Assembly: GCF_000983115.1 (NCBI RefSeq)
Contig: NZ_CGIH01000049.1
Coordinates: forward strand, 1-51,604
DNA length: 51,604 nt
From: Syntrophomonas zehnderi OL-4
GTDB taxonomy: Bacteria > Bacillota > Syntrophomonadia > Syntrophomonadales > Syntrophomonadaceae
Direction: 5' to 3'
The position numbers and the translations under genes were made by a program. Shown one piece after another: positions 25,440-32,211 of the stretch (position 1 is its first letter; each line of letters begins with the position of its first letter). The notes under the pieces are model-generated. The model had not been told where the DNA came from, searched no databases, and worked only from the letters and a program-made list of their open reading frames with translations.

Positions 25440-26819
25440 TTAGCTTATTTTATTGGTGCGCCGCCAAATCTTACGTTCTTGGGCGGCTTTAATGAGCTCA
25501 TCCCTGAAGTCAGGATGGGCGATGGATATAATTTTTTCAGCCCTTGCCCAGGTGGAGGTACCCTTTAAAGATACCCAGCCGTATTCTGTAACGATATAGT
25601 TTACCATTTGGCGGGTTACGGTAGTAATAGAACCGGTATCAAAAGCAGGCACGATCCTGGAGACCAGGGTGCCATCCTTGCGGGTATGGGTGGAAGGCAG
25701 ACAAATAAAACTGCGTCCCCCTCTAGACCAGTAAGCCCCATTAACAAAATCAGACAACCCACCGTTGCCGGAAATCTGTCTAAAGCCAGAGCTCTCTGCA
25801 TTGACAGAGCTATACAGATCTACCTGCAGTGCCTGATTAATCGAAATCAGGTTATCGATGCTGGTAAGCCGAGCCGGATGGTTGACATATCCAACATTGC
25901 ATGAAGCCAGGGCAGGATTATGATCTATCCAATCAAAAAGTTGCTTGCTGCCCAGAGTGAAAGTATAATTGATTTTACCAGGGTCGATGGATTTGCGCAT
26001 GCCGGTCATTTTACCGGATTCCCACATCTCCATATAGGCATCCACCAGCATTTCCGTCCAGCCGCCCAGATCCTTAAGGTCTGTTTCATTAATCATTTTT
26101 CCTAATATATTGGGCATAGCTCCGATTCCTAATTGAATACACTGACCGTCCCGCAGATGCTCGAGGACATGCCCGGCAATTTTACGATCGGTATCAGAAA
26201 CAGGAATTTCTGGTAAATGGGTTAGTTCCGGGTTGTCACCTTCGATTATATAATCTACCTGTGAAATATGCAGGCTTTCGTTGCATCCACCTAACGCAAC
26301 CGGAAGGTTCTCGTTTATTTCCACGATAGTGTTATAGGCACTAAGTACCTGGGCAAAGGAAGTAGAGTTATGTACGCCCCAGTTAAAATATCCGTTCTTA
26401 TCCATAGGTGTTACCTGTACGACAAATACCTTGCGTCGGCTGGTACCTACGTTAGGAGGATCTTCATAACCGTCTGCAAAGTATTTTTCGGATTCACCGT
26501 AAGCCACTGGGTGGTAGAATACCCCCTGACACTGTTCCTGCATCATTCTGCTGACAATGCTGAAATGCAAGTCCATATAGGTGAATACCTCTCCCTGTGG
26601 ATCACGGGTTACTACTTCCGGCAGAGGTGGAACGGTGGTGGAAGCCATGATCTTCACATCTTCCAGTTCATCTTTGCGTGCTGCCAAGGCTCGGTCGAAG
26701 GCCACCGGTTTGCCGTTAAACATTCCGTAGTCCACCCAGTCACCTGACTCCACAATTTTAGCCGCTTCTTCAGCGGTACGAAGTTTGTCCTTATACATCG
26801 CTAAAAAATCCCTCGCCAT
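25440..26819 (-). CDS. Acetyl-CoA hydrolase/transferase family CoA-transferase (butyrate/acetate type)
   Basis: The 459-residue protein aligns by eye with 4-hydroxybutyrate and butyryl-CoA:acetate CoA-transferases: QLGIGAMPNILGKM near residue 227, the WTEML segment whose Glu corresponds to the CoA-thioester-forming residue near 250, and SGNGGLSDFVNGA and GTLVSRIVP toward the end. It would move CoA between acetate and an acyl-CoA, activating butyrate-type substrates. GGGGGGCG precedes the ATG 26819. It stands alone, opposite in direction to the radical SAM and smc genes. Substrate preference cannot be read from the sequence. Confidence 0.87.
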   Translation of the reverse strand: MARDFLAMYKDKLRTAEEAAKIVESGDWVDYGMFNGKPVAFDRALAARKDELEDVKIMASTTVPPLPEVVTRDPQGEVFTYMDLHFSIVSRMMQEQCQGVFYHPVAYGESEKYFADGYEDPPNVGTSRRKVFVVQVTPMDKNGYFNWGVHNSTSFAQVLSAYNTIVEINENLPVALGGCNESLHISQVDYIIEGDNPELTHLPEIPVSDTDRKIAGHVLEHLRDGQCIQLGIGAMPNILGKMINETDLKDLGGWTEMLVDAYMEMWESGKMTGMRKSIDPGKINYTFTLGSKQLFDWIDHNPALASCNVGYVNHPARLTSIDNLISINQALQVDLYSSVNAESSGFRQISGNGGLSDFVNGAYWSRGGRSFICLPSTHTRKDGTLVSRIVPAFDTGSITTVTRQMVNYIVTEYGWVSLKGTSTWARAEKIISIAHPDFRDELIKAAQERKIWRRTNKIS

Positions 26820-26971
26820 AAATTATCGCCCCCCAAATTTGTTAATAATTACAATTATATTATAAAGGAAGAAATATAAAATAATTAGCAAATTATGGGA
26901 TAATTTTGTTAATATAAACAATTCAGATAATTAGAGATTAGAATTTACAATAACGAAAAGAAAGGTCTAAA

Positions 26972-26998
26972 GTGTCGAGGGGACGGTTCTCTTGACAC
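26972..26998. repeat. REP-like palindrome at the break point of the urease fragment
   Basis: GTGTC at 26972 and GACAC at 26994-26998 bracket GAGGGGACGGTTCTCTT; with G-U pairs the whole unit folds into a stem. A related sequence (GGGAGGACGGTTCTCACATG) occurs at 42968. Similar palindromes are scattered in many Firmicutes genomes and are often linked to Y1 REP-type transposases. Confidence 0.6.
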
Positions 26999-27971
26999 CC
27001 TCCACACCGATACCCTTAATGAATCGGGGTTTGTCGAGGATACTATGGAAGCCATCAAAGGCCGAACTATCCATACCTTTCACACGGAAGGGGCCGGAGG
27101 CGGGCACGCGCCGGATATTATCCGCATGGCCTCCCTGCTTAACGTTTTGCCCTCTTCCACCACCCCCACCATGCCCTTTACTGTGAACACCGTAGATGAA
27201 CACCTGGATATGTTGATGGTCTGCCATCACCTGGACAAACGGCTACCGGAGGACGTAGCCTTTGCCGCTTCCCGCATAAGGCCAGGAACCATCGCTGCGG
27301 AAGACATCCTGCACGATATGGGCGTGTTCAGCATGATGAACTCCGACTCCCAGGCCATGGGCCGGGCGGGTGAAGTTATCATCCGTACCTGGCAGACGGC
27401 GGACAAGATGAAGAAACAAAGGGGATTTCTGCCTCAAGACAGTTCCCGCAATGATAATTTTCGGGTCAAAAGGTATCTGGCCAAGTATACTATCAACTCG
27501 GCCATAACCCATGGCATCTCCTCCTACGTGGGCTCCCTGGAAGCCGGAAAGATGGCGGACATAATCTTGTGGCAGCCAGCCTTATTCGGAGTCAAACCGG
27601 AGATGATCATCAAAGGAGGTTTTATTATTGCCAGCAAAATGGGCGATGCCAATGCCTCTATACCCACTCCTCAGCCGATCCTATATCGCCATATGTTCGG
27701 AGCCTACGGGCAGGCCAAGTATTCCAGCTGCTTTACTTTCGTATCTAAATCTTCTTTGGAAAAAGGCTTATTGGAAAAGTTGCGCTTGCAAAAGCAGCTG
27801 GCTCCCGTTTCCGGATGCCGGGCCATATCCAAAAAAGATATGGTTTTCAATGATGCCACCCCGCGGCTGGAAGTCGATCCCGAAACCTACGAAGTACGAA
27901 TGGATGGAGAGCATATAAGCTGTACTCCTTGTGCGGTTCTTCCCCTGGCGCAGCGCTATTTTCTCTTTTAA
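26998..27971 (+). pseudogene. ureC: Urease alpha subunit, C-terminal fragment
   Basis: The reading begins in the urease sequence [20 protein letters not shown] immediately after the palindrome and continues without a break to the normal C-terminus [10 protein letters not shown]. Visible residues include the nickel and catalytic histidines in [18 protein letters not shown] and [17 protein letters not shown], and the nickel-binding Asp in SDSQAMGR. The first ~245 residues are absent, including the HxH nickel pair and the carbamylated lysine (Lys217 in Klebsiella numbering), so no complete metal site can form. There are no ureA, B, D, E, F or G genes. The remaining 3' half has no stops or frameshifts, which suggests a recent truncation. 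Confidence 0.9.
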
Positions 27972-28113
27972 TTTAATGATAAGCAAAACATATAAATTCG
28001 GCATGGTAGCAAAAATCCTGGGTAATGGAGGCGATTGTTTAGAAAAGACGCTATCAGCTATGAAGAAAATAATCTACAACCCAGTTTTGCCCGATAGGTA
28101 AGGGATATGTATA

Positions 28114-28149
28114 TTCACTGCCCGGAGAAATCAAGCGCCGGGCAGTGAA
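28114..28149. terminator. 12-bp hairpin after the urease fragment
   Basis: TTCACTGCCCGG at 28114-28125 pairs perfectly with CCGGGCAGTGAA at 28138-28149. It lies between the ureC fragment and a minus-strand dehydratase remnant, and could have terminated either. The T-run is missing. Confidence 0.55.
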
Positions 28150-28170
28150 AAAGCATAGTTGGATATAAAA

Positions 28171-28353
28171 CTAGGCTAGCATCTCTATCAGGTCTTCAAT
28201 CCGGGTCCGCAGTGCTTCACTGTCCTGCTGGCTGTAATCGCTTTCGATATGCAAGGGGAGGCCTTTATTCTGCAACAGCTCTTTCACCAGATAGCTTTTA
28301 GGATAGGAATTTGCTTTTTTCAGATCAGTATAGCACAAGATGGAAAATAATGG
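28171..28353 (-). pseudogene. C-terminal fragment of a 2-hydroxyacyl-CoA dehydratase-like (HgdB/FldC family) gene
   Basis: On the minus strand the last ~60 codons read ANSYPKSYLVKELLQNKGLP, then LHIESDYSQQDSEALRTRIE and DLIEML before a stop. This is the typical end of 2-hydroxyacyl-CoA dehydratase and benzoyl-CoA reductase subunits (YP..K..L...GIP.L.IE.DY......RTRIEAFIEML). An in-frame stop at 28354-28356 ends the reading upstream. The 5' end of the fragment is shared with a diverged inverted copy at 31.65-31.78 kb. Confidence 0.6.
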
Positions 28354-28432
28354 TTATACATACTCGATCCAAGAAATTGGGTCGAAATTTCGTGATATTG
28401 AGGAATGTGCGACCGGTGAGGGAAGGGTATCT
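28301..28432 (-). repeat. Inverted duplication, left copy
   Basis: Read on the minus strand, this segment matches 31647-31777 on the plus strand. The best block is about 64 bases (28301-28364), with TATACTGATCTG and AAAAGCAAATTCCTATCC identical and a 6-base difference between two long matches. The remaining 70 bases are recognisable but diverged, with at least one indel. Confidence 0.8.
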
Positions 28433-28589
28433 AACCGTGATAATAATCAACATAGCATCAACCTGATTTACCTAAAGCTCAGCCGGTATAACCCGATTCC
28501 TAAACTCTTTGAACCTTCCGGCACGCAAATTCTATGTCTGGGAAAGAAATGGGCGGCGGATCATGGTTTTTCGTCACCCCCAGATTCAG

Positions 28590-29445
28590 ATGCACTAGTA
28601 TCTTCTTGATGACAGCTTGGTCTTCGATAATGGATATGATACGCATTCGCCCACAGCATTTTGGACAAAGCAACGGATCACCCTGCGGGCACTACTGATG
28701 TTCCCTTTGGTCACCTTAATGTCGCGGTATAATAAACCTTTTGAATCAAACGAGCCCAAATCCTGCGTAGTTCCTTTTTTGTAATATCGGAATCAACCGG
28801 CACCGGCGTTTTAATATCAATATCAGTTTTTGTGCGCATTCCCCGTGACTTGTTGGAATAGTATCCGTAATACCTGACTATCTGTTCCCCTTTATTGGGA
28901 ATATGGGTGACAAGTCTGGCCAGCCAGTCTAACGCAGTAAAGCTTTCCCGAACACTGCTGTTTTTCCCTTTGTAGATTACACGGGCTAGGCCGTCGGGTA
29001 CTGCGGATGACGGTATATAGAACAGTCTTTCCTGCGAGAGGGGGGCTCTTATAATATATTGGGCCAGTTTCTCCAGCCCTCCCCGCTCCTCGGTCTGATG
29101 GCGATTCCACAATATATATTGAAGCCGCTGTGATGCCAGTTCATCATATTCTCAATAATATTGTTGTTTATTTTCCCCGCCTTTTCCGACGTCCATGGAT
29201 GGACTAGTGCAGCGGTGCCACGGATGGCAAAGAGCTGCCAGCATTCTGAATACTTCCAGGCGAAACAAGTCTATGAGGCTTGAAGCATCCGGTGCAGTCC
29301 CTATCATAAATTCTCTATCCCCGGCAAAACATCCGTCTGTTGCTATGATGTGCAGGTGCGGGTTGAAGTTTAAAAAATCCCATACGCCCGCCAGTTCTTC
29401 AAAATGTGCTTCTACACACCGGTAATACTGGTTTTTACGAGGGGT
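28590..29445 (-). mobile_element. Degenerate IS91-family (Y2/HUH) transposase
   Basis: On the minus strand, fragments in order are FNPHLHIIATDGCF (the HUH-like region of Y2 transposases), a middle part GLEKLAQYIIRAPLSQERL, then IVRYYGYYSNKSRGMR, and finally the zinc-finger C-terminus CPKCCGRMRIISIIEDQAV. The parts lie in at least three frames. A stop interrupts the N-terminal section near 29175, and the C-terminus is separated by a repeat insertion at 28681-28731. The first ~100 residues are not visible. It cannot make a full transposase. IS91-like elements move by rolling circle and can carry neighbouring genes, relevant for this patchwork region. Confidence 0.8.
28681..28731 (-). repeat. 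Dispersed repeat module inside the IS91-type pseudogene
   Basis: On the minus strand the sequence includes CGCGACATTAAGGTGACC and ATCAGTAGTGCCCGCAGGGT. Compare the array modules AACCTTAATAGCGACCGTTA and ATCAGTAGTCCCCGCAGGGT. It separates the codons for IQKVY from those for DPLLCPKC, which are adjacent in intact relatives. Confidence 0.6.
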
Positions 29446-29500
29446 TTCCGAAGCCTTAGTTTTTTATCGGGTAAACTTGAGCTATAATAAGTTTAGATTG

Positions 29501-29542
29501 GCTTAGGCAGCGAAGGGTGTTCATGTCCTTTACTGCCTAAGC
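29501..29542. other. 10-bp hairpin between the IS91-type remnant and the AraC gene
   Basis: GCTTAGGCAG at 29501-29510 pairs with CTGCCTAAGC at 29533-29542, followed by GTGGTTTTT. An outer ATTG...CAAT pair extends it. It may be an IS91-like terminus structure or a terminator. Confidence 0.5.
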
Positions 29543-29628
29543 GTGGTTTTTCGGACTTCGCCGGCTAGCTTGCATTCAATCTAAGCGTTGCCGGGGCGAT
29601 GGAATAATACTGGATAAGGGTAAAGGGT

Positions 29629-30408
29629 ATGAAGATAGTTAAACCATCCAGAACATTAGATAAGTATGTAAATGCATACTATATTAATGATGGAAGCAAA
29701 GGAGCCTCTAATCCAAGGCGATTTTTCGCCGGGTCTGAAAGCTATTTAAAATTCACTGGAAGTAAAGGAATCCTTTCCGGTCAGACTACTTTGCCCATAG
29801 ACCTAAATAATCCTGCCGCCGGCTTAGGAGTAGCAATTTCCTTAAAACCAGGAGTTATTTTTGATGTTTTTAATATTCCTTCCAATCATCTGACCAATGA
29901 AACAATCGACCTTGAACTCATATCAGGCAGCTCTTATCAAAACATGCTTGAGCAGATATTTAAAAACTTCTCGATATCAAACTGTGTCCAGGCAATAGAA
30001 TCCTTTTTGACTTCAATCCTCGATGAAAGGATTGAATATAGAAGGAAAAAGACGATCGAGCTGGAGAAACTGCTCATAAACCCTGCCTTTTCAGTTTCTG
30101 ATATTGCCAGAACGGTTGGTTATAGCAATAGAAATTTGCAGAGAATGGTCAATATGAATTTTGGCATGAATACAAGCACGTTCAGACGTGTTCATAGATT
30201 TGAAGGAGCCATGCAAATCATAAGCAATAAGGCAGGCGGGATACCCTGGCAGGATATTATTTTTAGGTGCCATTATAGTGATCAGTCTCATTTCATAAGA
30301 GACTTCAAAGCGTTTACAGGATATACTCCCGCTGAATACTTGGCAGGCAATCCGTCCGATTCATTCAATCAATTCACCGGTGCTTCCCTGTATAATCAAA
30401 ATAAATAA
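29629..30408 (+). CDS. AraC-family transcriptional regulator
   Basis: The 259-residue protein has a C-terminal double helix-turn-helix of the AraC type: VSDIARTVGYSNRNLQRM, then HYSDQSHFIRDFKAFTGYTP AEYL. The N-terminal ~150 residues form an effector domain I cannot assign (RFFAGSESYLKFTGS). It lies 20 bases before the ATC-hydrolase-like gene and in the same direction, so it probably controls it. The start ATG 29629 has GGGTAAAGGG upstream. It is an intact gene within a decayed region, which suggests that it is maintained or newly arrived. Confidence 0.9.
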   Translation: MKIVKPSRTLDKYVNAYYINDGSKGASNPRRFFAGSESYLKFTGSKGILSGQTTLPIDLNNPAAGLGVAISLKPGVIFDVFNIPSNHLTNETIDLELISGSSYQNMLEQIFKNFSISNCVQAIESFLTSILDERIEYRRKKTIELEKLLINPAFSVSDIARTVGYSNRNLQRMVNMNFGMNTSTFRRVHRFEGAMQIISNKAGGIPWQDIIFRCHYSDQSHFIRDFKAFTGYTPAEYLAGNPSDSFNQFTGASLYNQNK

Positions 30409-30428
30409 AAATACAGGGGGCAGTTATT

Positions 30429-31124
30429 ATGAATAAGCATAGTGAATGGGTTTCCAAGGAAAGCAACCAGTTAATCTTAAGTAGTTTGAAAAATACCGTC
30501 CTAGAATACCTTGCCGGGAAAAATGAGCCAGGCGATCCGGAACTAATCAGCCAGGCCTTCCACACTGAATACAACAGATTATTGTCGGAAAACAGAAACT
30601 GGGTTGAAGATGAACAAAGTGAGTTTCATCTCCATTTTATGGCTTTGCTCCTGGCGGGTTATAAAGAAATATTGAAAGTCAGCACACAGGAGGAAGCCTT
30701 GGCTGTCCTGAAGAAAGCCGCGATTGATTCGGTTAAAGATGACATCCAACAAGGTGTCAGATATGCACTGGACTATGCCAATGATCCTATGCGTGTGCTG
30801 GTTGAGGCCTCAAAAGAACGCGAGGAGATGTTTTTTGGCAGAACATTTACCTTTGCCAGAATTTGCGACGATGAGGAAAGGTACCATCTTCATGTGCAAA
30901 AATGTTTCTATCACCGATTTGCGGTTTACCATAGTGTTACCGAGCTCATGAATATTCTTTGTGAATGGGACTGGATATGGGCTGGGGCAATTGATCCGGA
31001 AAGGCACGGATTCAGATTCAGCTTACCCACTACCTTGGGATATGGAAATGACGTATGCAGGTTTTATTTTGAAAGGGCCGGTGATTGTCAATGTGGAATG
31101 GATCTGCCTTCTGAGCAGGAATAA
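30429..31124 (+). CDS. L-2-amino-thiazoline-4-carboxylic acid hydrolase-like protein
   Basis: The 231-residue protein resembles the ATC hydrolase family in its C-terminal half: QKCFYHRFAVYHSVTELMNI, LCEWDWIWAGAIDPERHGFR and LPTTLGYGNDVCRFYFER are the family signatures. The N-terminal 110 residues are helical. ATC hydrolases open a thiazoline ring on the way to cysteine, but many family members have unknown substrates and substrate assignment here is tentative. GGGGG lies before the ATG 30429. An 18-base tandem duplication spans its stop codon. Confidence 0.75.
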   Translation: MNKHSEWVSKESNQLILSSLKNTVLEYLAGKNEPGDPELISQAFHTEYNRLLSENRNWVEDEQSEFHLHFMALLLAGYKEILKVSTQEEALAVLKKAAIDSVKDDIQQGVRYALDYANDPMRVLVEASKEREEMFFGRTFTFARICDDEERYHLHVQKCFYHRFAVYHSVTELMNILCEWDWIWAGAIDPERHGFRFSLPTTLGYGNDVCRFYFERAGDCQCGMDLPSEQE

Positions 31125-31162
31125 TCCTCTGAGCAGGAATAATCATAAGGAGGAAGGCAATT

Positions 31163-31222
31163 TTGAAATTCATAATCATCGGTTCAGGCGGGTGTGTAAG
31201 TATCCCCAGACCCACCTGTTAA
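31163..31222 (+). pseudogene. N-terminal stub of an MBL-fold hydrolase gene
   Basis: TTG 31163 has AAGGAGG nine bases upstream. The first 19 residues (KFIIIGSGGCVSIPRPTC) are the typical N-terminus of PhnP/MBL-fold metal hydrolases; then a stop occurs, and no HxHxDH motif follows in any frame. The intact gene would have been the third of an AraC-ATC hydrolase-MBL operon. Confidence 0.6.
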
Positions 31223-31289
31223 TGCCGTATATAAAATTTATATTCAAACGATTGAACGGGAAATTGTAATAGCTCAAAATACAGTCACG

Positions 31290-31564
31290 ATATTGTGCAT
31301 TTTGTTTTCCCATAGCTCATTCTTGTTTTGCAGATGCCCACATAACTTTGTTTCCGGCACTCCTGATACTTCTAGTGGTAAAGGGGTAGCCAAAAACACA
31401 CCAATCAATACGGACCTGGCCGGAAACCGGGTGGCCATAGCCATTGCCAGCAACTGGGTTTTATTTGCGGAGACAGCTTTGAAGAGTATGTACTAGACGA
31501 GATCAGTGTAAGTGGTCTAGATAATTATGTAACAAAAATTATGATACAGGTAGAAAGACGAAAA
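31290..31564 (+). pseudogene. Unassigned degenerate coding remnant
   Basis: In one frame the sequence reads TDLAGNRVAIAIASNWVLFA, and after a one-base shift GDSFEEYVLDEISVSGLDNY and VTKIMIQVERRK. The codon use looks coding, but there are stops and a frameshift. I do not recognise the family. The rest of 31223-31947 holds no intact gene. Confidence 0.35.
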
Positions 31565-31646
31565 ATACTTTGAAGTATGACTGCATCCTTAGCCTACCTG
31601 AAAAAGCAGGGACATAAACTGGCCATGGTCAACCCGTTTCACGGCG

Positions 31647-31777
31647 GGATACCCTTTCCCCCAGTTGCACATTCCGCAATATCATAAGGGCCCCGACCCC
31701 ATTTACCTTATCAAGTATGTATAACCATTATTTTCCATCTCATGGTATACTGATCTGGAAAAAGCAAATTCCTATCC
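31647..31777 (+). repeat. Inverted duplication, right copy
   Basis: This is the partner of 28301-28432 in opposite orientation. The closest block, 31714-31777, shares TATGTATAACCATTATTTTC and TATACTGATCTG with it. Here the dehydratase-like frame is lost soon after AATTCCTATCC. Confidence 0.8.
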
Positions 31778-31947
31778 AAAATTTATCTCGTTAAAATTTG
31801 TGCATAATAGTTCTTAGGTGTAGTGTTATCCTTATTCAAACTCTTTAAGATTGGGCCATTTGGAGAAGGCAAAATAGAACAATAGTATTAAATTTATCGG
31901 TGGTATTCCCATTAGCAAAGTTAACCAAGGAGTAAATCCGGTAAAAT

Positions 31948-31971
31948 AAAACTATCATTTATGATAGTTTT
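31948..31971. other. AT-rich 11-bp hairpin
   Basis: AAAACTATCAT at 31948-31958 pairs with ATGATAGTTTT at 31961-31971. On either strand a T-run closes the stem, so it may act as a weak bidirectional terminator. Confidence 0.5.
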
Positions 31972-31997
31972 ATCGTTATTAGTGGTTTTATCTTTAT

Positions 31998-32137
31998 CTA
32001 ATTGAGACTTTTGCATAATTCAAAAAATAACTAAGGATGCTTTGGAAAGCACAATATATAGCACTCTCATATTCCTGAGGCTACTATATATTGATCGCCT
32101 TTTTGGAAAGAATTAATTATGCAAAAGTCTCAATTAG
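31998..32137. mobile_element. MITE with 23-bp perfect terminal inverted repeats
   Basis: CTAATTGAGACTTTTGCATA at 31998-32017 (and the next three bases) is exactly complementary to 32115-32137. The 140-bp element has no coding capacity. Its interior is also partly palindromic (CAATATATAG against CTATATATTG). It lies 74 bases before smc. TA at both outer ends would fit a TA target duplication, as with IS630/Tc1-type MITEs, but the family is not certain. Confidence 0.85.
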
Positions 32138-32211
32138 GTAATGGCAGGATTTTCGGTCTTGGCAGTTAAAATATACAAAGGGGATTACTATACATAACTG
32201 GAGGGTAGGCC

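Noticed and set aside
26998-27971. Functional urease
   Set aside because: Only the C-terminal half of the alpha subunit is present; the nickel-binding HxH and carbamylated Lys regions and all other ure genes are missing.
28340-28609. Plus-strand 89-codon reading frame as a gene
   Set aside because: It runs antisense through the dehydratase and IS91-type remnants and the inverted duplication; it has no ribosome binding site or recognisable family.
28711-29112. Intact minus-strand protein gene
   Set aside because: It is only the middle of an IS91-type transposase; the N- and C-terminal parts lie in other frames.
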